Of a stretch of 8,507 nucleotides of DNA, positions 1-5,427 are shown piece by piece. Under the pieces are notes generated by a model. The model saw only the letters and a program-made list of their open reading frames with translations, did no database searches and was not told the DNA's origin. The translations under genes and the position numbers were made by a program. The stretch covers positions 1-8,507 of the forward strand of contig JBCCLD010000204.1 of NCBI GenBank assembly GCA_039027055.1, in the 5' to 3' direction. The stretch is from JBCBEX01 sp039027055. Lineage in GTDB: Bacteria > Bacteroidota > Rhodothermia > Rhodothermales > Rubricoccaceae. Each line of letters begins with the position of its first letter. Within the stretch, counting starts at the first letter, position 1.

Positions 1-120
1 AGAGGCTTTGATAGCTCCCCTCCTGGACAGGAGGGGCTGGGGGTGGTCGATCATCGAGCTTCGGTCGGCAATCCCCTCTGGCTCCCCCTGACCAGGGGGA
101 GAACTTCCTAGGTGGCCTCT
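1..120. repeat. Imperfect inverted repeat with two G/C-rich hairpins
   Basis: Two strong palindromes face each other. The first pairs CCCCTCCT (17-24) with AGGAGGGG (29-36) over a 4-nt loop. The second pairs CTCCCCCT (82-89) with AGGGGGAG (94-101) over loop GACC. The outer ends also match in inverted sense (AGAGGC at 1-6, GCCTCT at 115-120), and the left half resembles the reverse complement of the right half with small gaps. No reading frame is evident. The pattern is that of a dispersed palindromic (REP-like) intergenic element; copy number cannot be seen from one window, so that label is inference. The left edge is at the window boundary, so the element could extend further. Confidence 0.6.
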
Positions 121-172
121 CAACGCCACTGAATACCGCTACAGCCCGGACGCGCATCGGTTTCACAATCGT

Positions 173-255
173 GTCATGCTGAACTTGGTTCAGCATCTCT
201 ACGATGTGAGGAAACACCATAGTCGTTAGAGATCCTGAATCAAGTTCAGGATGAC
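173..255. repeat. 28-nt inverted repeat made of two covarying hairpins
   Basis: Arm 173-200 and the reverse complement of arm 228-255 agree at 25 of 28 positions, separated by 27 nt. Each arm is itself a hairpin: ATGCTGAA (176-183) pairs with TTCAGCAT (189-196) over a 5-nt loop, and ATCCTGAA (232-239) pairs with TTCAGGAT (245-252) over a 5-nt loop. Two of the three differences between arms are compensatory: one hairpin has a G-C pair where the other has C-G. The right arm ends 10 nt past the stop of the sulfotransferase (266, minus strand), so it could act as a 3' stem-loop for that mRNA, although there is no U-tract typical of an intrinsic terminator. It resembles short intergenic repeats seen in several phyla; this is from memory. 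Confidence 0.7.
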
Positions 256-265
256 AGCAATAGGG

Positions 266-904
266 CTATGCGTCTGTAGCGCTCGCCTCCGTCACCCCGT
301 CGAACGTGTAGCCGAAGGCCTCTAGGTCCACGGCGTAGAAGTCGGCGACGAGGTCGATGGTTGCGTCGTCGTAGTAGGTGCGGTAGTCGCGACGCTTCGA
401 TTTCTTAAGGTGCGGGAGCTGCACGTCCTTGCCGAGCCGCCGGGCGACCTCTTCGAAGCTCTGGTGCAGGTTCTCGAACCGCATCGCGTAGTCGACGAGG
501 ATCTGCCCCTCGCCGTCCGCGATCCAGTCGCGTTGGGGCATGAACATGCGCGGCTTGTCGTAGAACGCCGGGTCCTGGTCCTGGAGCGTCTGCCGCAGCC
601 ACGTCTGGAAGCCCATCTCGGTGTCCGCGAGGCCCGTCTGGTCCGTCATCTTGCGGTAGTGGAACAGCGACACCGCGCGGTCCCACGGGTTGCGTACGAT
701 GCAGAAGGTGAACTTCCGGTTCCACACGCCGCGCCCGAGCATCGTGATCTTTTCCTGCGCCGTCTTGTGCTCGAACCGCGCGCCAAGCGCCTTCTCGACG
801 CTGCTGCCGCCCGTCTTGTTGATGTGGATGAAGACGAACGGCTGGAGGTGGCGCTCGCGGAAAATCGCGGCGCGGTACTTCAACGTTTGCTTCAGAGGAG
901 GCAT
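266..904 (-). CDS. Sulfotransferase family 2-type protein (PAPS-dependent)
   Basis: A 212-residue protein likely to transfer sulfate from PAPS to a hydroxyl or amino group of a carbohydrate acceptor. The N-terminal 5'-phosphosulfate-binding loop is at residues 25-35 (FIHINKTGGSS), close to the family's IPKTGGTS, with Lys30 as the expected catalytic or phosphate-contacting residue. The 3'-phosphate-binding segment follows at about 69-79 (IVRNPWDRAVS), with Arg71 and Ser79 in the usual places. Both motifs and their spacing fit the Sulfotransfer_2/HS2ST-like fold, and the length suits a single-domain bacterial member. There is no signal peptide or membrane segment, so it should act in the cytoplasm on a precursor. 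The ATG at 902-904 lacks a clear Shine-Dalgarno sequence. It lies 110 bp downstream of a PglK-like flippase on the same strand, which suggests modification of a surface glycan. The acceptor cannot be told from sequence. The loop has Asn where Pro is usual. Confidence 0.85.
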   Translation of the reverse strand: MPPLKQTLKYRAAIFRERHLQPFVFIHINKTGGSSVEKALGARFEHKTAQEKITMLGRGVWNRKFTFCIVRNPWDRAVSLFHYRKMTDQTGLADTEMGFQTWLRQTLQDQDPAFYDKPRMFMPQRDWIADGEGQILVDYAMRFENLHQSFEEVARRLGKDVQLPHLKKSKRRDYRTYYDDATIDLVADFYAVDLEAFGYTFDGVTEASATDA

Positions 905-910
905 TTCGAA

Positions 911-1009
911 GAGAGAAGTATGAGGTAGGAAGTCAGAAGTTGAGAACTAGAGGGAACGAGAAGCAGAGCGATGGCCATGCCCCACCTCGGACTTCCTATG
1001 TCTCACTTC
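911..1009. repeat. Heptamer-periodic inverted repeat between two genes
   Basis: From 915 the sequence runs in 7-nt units: GAAGTAT, GAGGTAG, GAAGTCA, GAAGTTG. On the opposite strand, 1009 down to 982 reads GAAGTGA, GACATAG, GAAGTCC, GAGGTGG. The two 28-nt arms (915-942 and 982-1009) match at 21 of 28 positions in inverted sense, with a 39-nt spacer. The element begins 5 nt past the ABC transporter stop and fills the gap to the sulfotransferase start, so it lies in the mRNA if the two are cotranscribed. It may be a 3' stem-loop, a processing site or a repeat insertion. The composition is purine/pyrimidine skewed and unlike the flanking coding DNA. Confidence 0.6.
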
Positions 1010-1014
1010 AAACG

Positions 1015-2826
1015 TTAAGCGTTGGCCAGCGCCATGCGCTCGAATTGCTCGTTGGCGGCGACGAGCTCGTCGAAGGTGCCGGAGGCGGTGAGCGTGCCCT
1101 TTTCGAGGAAGAAGAGCTGGTCGCAGGACTGGACGGTGCTCAGGCGGTGGGCGATCGTGATGAGCGTCCGCTCGCCGCGCAGCGCCTCGATGGCCTGCAT
1201 GACGGCGCGCTCCGTCTCGTTGTCGAGGGCCGAGGTGGCCTCGTCGAACACAAGCACCTGCGGGTTGTGGTAGAGCGCCCGCGCGATGCCGATGCGCTGG
1301 CGCTGCCCGCCCGAGAGCCGGATGCCACGCTCGCCGACCATCGTGTCGTAGCCGTCGTCGAGGCCGTCCTCGATGAAGTCGTGGATGTTGGCAGCCTTCG
1401 CAGCGCGGACGACGGCGTCCATGTCCACGGTCGGCTCACCGAAGGCGATGTTGGCAGCGACCGAGTCGTCGATCAGGACGATGTTTTGGGGGACGTAGCC
1501 GCAGTGCTTCTGCCACGCCGGGAGCAGTTCGTCGGTGACCGATTGGCCGTCCACCACGAGCGCGCCGCCTTGCGGGCGGAGCAGGCCGAGCAGGAGGTCG
1601 ACGACCGTCGTCTTGCCTGAGCCCGTGGGGCCAACGAAACCAACGGACTCGCCCTTGCGGATCGTCAAGGACAAGTCGCGGAAGAGCGGCGCGCTCTCGG
1701 GGTAGCCGAACGCCACGTTGCGCAGCTCGACCGCCGCGTCGAACGGGACGGCGTTATCGCGCACGACCTCCTTGCGGCGGCGGCGCTGGGTGTTGATCGC
1801 GTCGCCCTGGCCCTTCAGGTCGGTGTAGATGCGCTCCAGGGCTGCGTCGTTGAAGGAGATCTTCGCCAGTGAGATGTAGACCTCCTGGAGGTTGGGCTTG
1901 AGCCGGAGGATGGCGTAGGCGTAGACGCCGAGCAGCGGGATGATCTCGGCGACGTTCTTGTCAAGCGCGATGTAGTAGAGCACGATAAGGAGGATGCCGC
2001 CGAAGGCGAGCGTCTCCATCGCGTACTGCGGGATCTTGGCGATCACATTCTGGGTGACGAGCCGCTCCGCGAACGTCCGCGAGGGTTTGCTGAAGCGGTC
2101 GAGGAACGGCTCTTCGAGGTGCAGCAGTTTCACGTCCTTGACGGCCATGAACGCCTCGCTTGCGATCTTGAAGCGTTGCCCGTTGGCCGCCACGCGCTCC
2201 TTGCCCGTCCGGAGCAGCTTGCGCTTGACCGAGAGGTAGATCACGCTGTAGGCCCCGCCAAACACCACGAACGCGCCGACGGAGAGCAGCGGGTCCACCG
2301 CGATCAGGAGCGCGAAGATGAACACGCTCACCACGCCGCGGGCCACGAGCACCATGCACGGCTGGAGGATGCCATTGACGATCTCGTTGACCTCGTAGAG
2401 CAGGTTCTTGCCCAGTTCGGCCGAGTTCGTGCGGAGGTAGTAGAGGTAGGGCCGGTAGAGGTACGACTTCAGCAGCCGCATCGAGAGCGAGTGGCGGCGC
2501 ATCTGCGTGAACCGCGCCATCGCCCACGCGACGATGGTGTTGAACACGTTGCCGAGCACGAGCAGCGTGAGCGTCACGCAGCCGAGCGCCATCAGAAAGC
2601 CCTCGGTGGTCGTGAAGCCGAACATGGTGTAGACCCGCGCGAGCCACGCGTTCGTTTCGACGGAGCTAGGGTCGGCGACGACCTGGAGGAACGGTGCCAC
2701 GGAGCCGATGCCGGCGACTTGGAGCAGCGCCATCAGGATGATAGCCGGGACCAGGAGGTAGACGCGGCGGCGCTCACTGGGGGTGAGCACCTGGAAGAGC
2801 TTGCGGTACGTGCCCGTCGAGCGCAT
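1015..2826 (-). CDS. ABC transporter, fused permease/ATPase, PglK-like flippase
   Basis: A 603-residue half-transporter that should dimerise in the inner membrane and flip a lipid-linked substrate using ATP. Residues 1-320 form the membrane domain, with hydrophobic segments near 24-44, 80-103, 160-180, 183-200, 272-290 and 294-308. The nucleotide-binding domain has Walker A GPTGSGKTT (399-407), Q-loop Gln447, signature LSGGQ (504-508), Walker B VLVFDE (524-529), D-loop SALD (532-535) and switch His560, so it should be active. The layout, the RTNSAELGK stretch after the second membrane segment and the NBD text recall Campylobacter PglK (WlaB), a flippase for lipid-linked oligosaccharides; MsbA-type lipid export is the alternative. 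The frame is open a further 74 codons upstream (to 3048), but that stretch shows no family resemblance and runs through intergenic DNA, so I chose the ATG at 2824-2826 (MRSTGTYRKLFQVL). No Shine-Dalgarno is visible. The downstream sulfotransferase supports a role in surface glycans. Confidence 0.9.
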   Translation of the reverse strand: MRSTGTYRKLFQVLTPSERRRVYLLVPAIILMALLQVAGIGSVAPFLQVVADPSSVETNAWLARVYTMFGFTTTEGFLMALGCVTLTLLVLGNVFNTIVAWAMARFTQMRRHSLSMRLLKSYLYRPYLYYLRTNSAELGKNLLYEVNEIVNGILQPCMVLVARGVVSVFIFALLIAVDPLLSVGAFVVFGGAYSVIYLSVKRKLLRTGKERVAANGQRFKIASEAFMAVKDVKLLHLEEPFLDRFSKPSRTFAERLVTQNVIAKIPQYAMETLAFGGILLIVLYYIALDKNVAEIIPLLGVYAYAILRLKPNLQEVYISLAKISFNDAALERIYTDLKGQGDAINTQRRRRKEVVRDNAVPFDAAVELRNVAFGYPESAPLFRDLSLTIRKGESVGFVGPTGSGKTTVVDLLLGLLRPQGGALVVDGQSVTDELLPAWQKHCGYVPQNIVLIDDSVAANIAFGEPTVDMDAVVRAAKAANIHDFIEDGLDDGYDTMVGERGIRLSGGQRQRIGIARALYHNPQVLVFDEATSALDNETERAVMQAIEALRGERTLITIAHRLSTVQSCDQLFFLEKGTLTASGTFDELVAANEQFERMALANA

Positions 2827-2849
2827 GGGAGGGGTGCGGAGGGATGGTG

Positions 2850-2942
2850 CGGCTGTGGAGCCGTGGCGGTGAGGTAGCGGAATATCCCCAAAGACGACAT
2901 ATAGTTGGGGGGTGCCCGAAAGCTTCACAGCCGCAGCTTCGG
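2850..2942. other. Structured leader/divergent intergenic region with hairpins
   Basis: Inside the 282-bp gap (2827-3108) between the divergent flippase and chaperone genes. CGGCT (2850-2854) pairs with AGCCG (2859-2863). CCGAAAGCT (2916-2924) pairs with AGCTTCGG (2935-2942) with one bulged A and a 10-nt loop. A 9-nt inverted pair GCGGCTGTG (2849-2857) and CACAGCCGC (2926-2934) could compete with both. On the minus strand these fall in the probable leader of the ABC gene. Function unknown; chance structure is possible in such GC-rich DNA. The rest of the gap must hold the promoters for both genes, but I cannot assign them. Confidence 0.3.
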
Positions 2943-3040
2943 ACTCCCATAGCCAAGAGGACGCCAGGCCCGGGCTGGGCCATTTAGCCACGCGTCGGGG
3001 AACGAGAAGGCGACAGCGCAGGCAGGTGGACGGCCACGGA

Positions 3041-3050
3041 CCTTGCAAGG
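3041..3050. promoter_or_regulatory. Perfect 10-bp palindrome upstream of the HMA gene
   Basis: CCTTGCAAGG is a perfect palindrome 58 nt before the chaperone ATG. The half sequence CCTTGC/GCAAGG resembles half-sites of MerR-family copper regulators (CueR/HmrR type), but those operators separate the halves by several bases whereas here they abut. No regulator gene is in the window. I treat it as a weak candidate operator only. Confidence 0.2.
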
Positions 3051-3108
3051 GGCCGCCGTGTTCAGTCTCGTATCCGATGCCGTCCAGTCACCGAATTTCC
3101 CCTAGACG

Positions 3109-3321
3109 ATGAGCGCCAAGCAGGCCCACACCTTCCACATCGACGGCATGAGCTGCGACCACTGCGTCCGTACTGTGCAGACCGTGCTTGATCAGATCGA
3201 CGAGGTCGAGGTCGAATCCGTCGTGCTCGGTCAGGCGACGGTGCGGTTCGACCCTGAGAAGGTTGCCTTCGTCGATCTAGCTTCGCTGATTGAAGAAGAA
3301 GGCTACGTGGTCAAGCCGTAG
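3109..3321 (+). CDS. Heavy-metal-associated (HMA) domain metallochaperone, CopZ-like
   Basis: A 70-residue single-domain protein of the size typical of CopZ/Atx1-type copper chaperones. The metal site is GMSCDHC, with Cys16 and Cys19 forming the CxxC that binds Cu(I) in this family. The order beta (HTFHIDG), CxxC loop, helix (VRTVQTVLDQI), beta (EVESVVLG), beta (ATVRFDPE), helix (DLASLIEEEG) and beta (YVVKP) fits the HMA fold. There is no signal peptide, so it is cytosolic. The likely role is passing Cu(I) to the P-type ATPase encoded at 5428-7800, whose own N-terminal HMA domain has the same layout. Metal specificity cannot be read from CxxC alone; MerP-like binding of other soft metals is the alternative. 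The ATG at 3109 lacks a Shine-Dalgarno sequence. It is transcribed alone, convergent with the GH3 gene. Confidence 0.88.
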   Translation: MSAKQAHTFHIDGMSCDHCVRTVQTVLDQIDEVEVESVVLGQATVRFDPEKVAFVDLASLIEEEGYVVKP

Positions 3322-3405
3322 CACGCCCGGCATCGCTCCGGCACTGCGCCTCCGGTAGTCGTCGCAATCATATCCCCACGTAGGTTGAGCTTCGCGACGG
3401 CGACA

Positions 3406-5268
3406 CTACGGGTACGAGAGCCCGAACCCTATCGGGAACAGCGGGTCGTAGTCTGCATCGCCCACGTTGATGGGCTGCTGGTCGATCGAGCGGGGCCATG
3501 TGAACGACAGTTTGCCGGTCGGTGCCGCGTCGCCGAAGAGCACGTCGACGATGCCGGCTCCTTCGGTACCGGGCAGCCACGCCGCTACGAAGGCGTCGCT
3601 TTGCTCCATGACCCCGTCCACATGAAGTGGCCGGCCAGACAAGAGCACCGTGACCACGGGCACGCCCGCCGCCGCCGCTTGTGCGACCACCTTTTGATCG
3701 TCGTCGCTCAGCGTCAGGTTGACGTCGTCCCCAAACATCTCCGAGTAAGGGCGCTCGCCGACCACGACTACGACAACGTCGGCGCCCTCAGCGCCCGTGC
3801 CGTCAGCGGAGGTAGTGACGTCGGCTTCGACGGCTTCTCGGATGCCCCCGAGGATCGTCGTGCCTTCGGTGATCGGACCCATGGCGCCCTGCCACTCGAT
3901 GGTCCAGCCGCCGCTCTGCATCCCGATGTCGTCGGCGCCGGGGCCGGTGACGTGGATGCGGGCCACGTCTTTAGACAGGGGGAGCACCTCGCCTTCGTTC
4001 TTCAGCAAGACGAGCGACTCCCGCACAGCCTGCCGGGCGACCTCGCGGTGTGCTTCGGAGCCAAAAGACTCAGCGAGTGCAGGGTCAGCCCTGGGCGTCC
4101 AGTCGGCGTCGAAGAGGCCGGCAGCGAACTTCACCCGGAGGATGCGGCGCACCGCGTCGTCGATCCGCTCCATCGGCACGGTGCCCTCCTCGACCAACTC
4201 TTTGAGGGTGTTGAAGAACTCAGGGTAGCGCGCCGGGACCATCACCATGTCCATCCCGGCGTTGATCGAGATGGCGATGTCGCTCTTGTAGTCGCCGGGG
4301 ATCTCGTCGATGGCGGCGAAGTCGGAGATGAGGAAACCCTCGAAGCCAAACTCCTCCTTGATGATCTCGGTGAGCAGCCGACGGCTGGCCGAGCATTTCT
4401 CGCCGTTCCAGCTGCTGTAGGAAGGCATGATGGTGCCGACCCCTGCCTCGATCGCGGCGGGGTAGCCGGCCATGTGGATGCGGCGGAGTTCCTCCTCGGT
4501 CATCGCCGTGTCGCCGCGGTCGAGCGGGAAGGTCTCGCCGTTGTCGAAGGTGAGGCCGGTACCGAAGGTCGTGCCGCCGTCGCCTACGAAGTGCTTGGCG
4601 CAGGCGACGACGCGCTCGCGGTCGTTGACGAGGTCACCCTGGAGGCCAATCACCGTCGCGGTGCCGAGCGCAGTCACGATCTCTGGGTCCTCGGCGTAGC
4701 CCTCGAACGTGCGGCCCCAGCGGTCGTCGCGGGGGACCGCCACCGACGGCGCGAAATTCCAGTTGATGCCCGTCGCACGCACTTCGAGCGCCGTGATGCG
4801 CGCGATCTCCTCGACCAACTCCGCATTCTGCGTGGCACCCAACCCAATGTTGTGCGGGAAGACGACCGCACCAATCACATTCGCATGGCCGTGGACCGCG
4901 TCCACGCCGTAGATCAAGGGGATGCCGAGGCGTGTCTCCGTGGCCTTCGTCTGGTACGATTCAATCAACGCGCGCCAGTCTTCGAAGGAGTTCGTCGCCG
5001 GATCCGAGCCGCCGCCGTTGAGAAGGCTCCCCAGCATGTAGGTGCGGATATGGTCTGGGTCTTCGAGGAATTCCTGGTCGGCCTGCGTCATCTGGCCGAC
5101 CTTCTCGTCGAGGGTCATCTCGGCTAGCAGCGTATCGATCTGGGCATCGAATGTGAGGTAGATCTGCTGTCCACCTGCTGCTGAGGCGTCAGTGGGGGCG
5201 TTAGGGGTGGCACAGCCGACGAGGGCGAGGAGGACGACCGCGAGAGAGAGGCGCAGGGGGGAGAGCAC
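3406..5268 (-). CDS. Glycoside hydrolase family 3 lipoprotein (beta-glucosidase/exo-beta-glucanase)
   Basis: A 620-residue exo-acting beta-glycosidase releasing glucose from beta-glucans or oligosaccharides. The N-terminus is a lipoprotein signal: hydrophobic residues 5-17 and lipobox LVGC (16-19), with Cys19 lipidated. Ala at +2 suggests outer-membrane sorting if this is a Gram-negative cell. Domain 1 (about 40-390) carries the GH3 segments DAVHGH (123-128), RWGRTFEGYAEDP (183-195), KHFVGD (225-230) and the nucleophile in LISDF, Asp316. Domain 2 (about 415-620) contains GERPYSE (504-510), aligning with the barley exo-glucanase acid/base region, so Glu510 is the likely acid/base, and LSGRP (543-547), WLPGTEG and a terminal GFGLSYP. 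There is no C-terminal fibronectin-like domain. The start is GTG at 5266-5268; it places the signal peptide correctly, and no ATG lies upstream in frame nearby. Unusual: Phe follows the nucleophile where Trp is common. It is convergent with the chaperone gene and divergent from copA, so it is probably monocistronic. Confidence 0.92.
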   Translation of the reverse strand: MLSPLRLSLAVVLLALVGCATPNAPTDASAAGGQQIYLTFDAQIDTLLAEMTLDEKVGQMTQADQEFLEDPDHIRTYMLGSLLNGGGSDPATNSFEDWRALIESYQTKATETRLGIPLIYGVDAVHGHANVIGAVVFPHNIGLGATQNAELVEEIARITALEVRATGINWNFAPSVAVPRDDRWGRTFEGYAEDPEIVTALGTATVIGLQGDLVNDRERVVACAKHFVGDGGTTFGTGLTFDNGETFPLDRGDTAMTEEELRRIHMAGYPAAIEAGVGTIMPSYSSWNGEKCSASRRLLTEIIKEEFGFEGFLISDFAAIDEIPGDYKSDIAISINAGMDMVMVPARYPEFFNTLKELVEEGTVPMERIDDAVRRILRVKFAAGLFDADWTPRADPALAESFGSEAHREVARQAVRESLVLLKNEGEVLPLSKDVARIHVTGPGADDIGMQSGGWTIEWQGAMGPITEGTTILGGIREAVEADVTTSADGTGAEGADVVVVVVGERPYSEMFGDDVNLTLSDDDQKVVAQAAAAGVPVVTVLLSGRPLHVDGVMEQSDAFVAAWLPGTEGAGIVDVLFGDAAPTGKLSFTWPRSIDQQPINVGDADYDPLFPIGFGLSYP

Positions 5269-5295
5269 AGCACGGGTTGTTGGTGAATGGATACG

Positions 5296-5303
5296 CGAAG
5301 GTA
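5296..5303 (-). promoter_or_regulatory. Possible Bacteroidota-type -7 element for the GH3 gene
   Basis: On the minus strand this octamer reads TACCTTCG, one base off the Bacteroidota consensus TAnnTTTG. A transcript starting about 7 nt beyond it would have a leader of about 20 nt before the GTG at 5268, which is plausible. No convincing -33 TTG partner is seen at the usual distance and the host phylum is itself inferred, so this is weak. Confidence 0.2.
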
Positions 5304-5427
5304 GTGGATCGGAGCCGTTCCGTTGTCACGCGCGTGGTCCTCTCAATCCGCACGATCCAGACGAAGACACACGCGTGGAAGTAGGCGCAGTTGTTCCCCC
5401 CACCGCTCCTGACCGGACAGTTCTGCC

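Noticed and set aside
1..255. CRISPR array
   Set aside because: The repeats are inverted palindromes with differing sequences, not regularly spaced direct repeats, and no cas gene is present.
2119..2877. 252-codon open frame on the plus strand over the ABC transporter
   Set aside because: Shadow of the transporter; its composition is dominated by Glu, His, Arg and Val with no family features.
3033..3060. Canonical MerR-type (CueR) operator with 19-bp spacer promoter
   Set aside because: The palindrome halves abut instead of being separated, and no -35/-10 pair with the required spacing is visible.
2912..3112. Possible 66-residue gene just before the HMA gene
   Set aside because: Arg/Pro/Ser-rich translation without a domain, ends inside the next gene, and occupies the only space available for the divergent promoters.
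3322..3405. Intrinsic terminator between the convergent HMA and GH3 genes
   Set aside because: Only short CCGG-type complementarities are seen, with no stable stem followed by a T-run.
3385..5127. 580-codon open frame on the plus strand opposite the GH3 gene
   Set aside because: It is the antisense shadow of a clearly conserved GH3 gene; its translation is Arg/Asp/Val/His-rich with no domain, and the long open frame follows from GC-rich codon bias.
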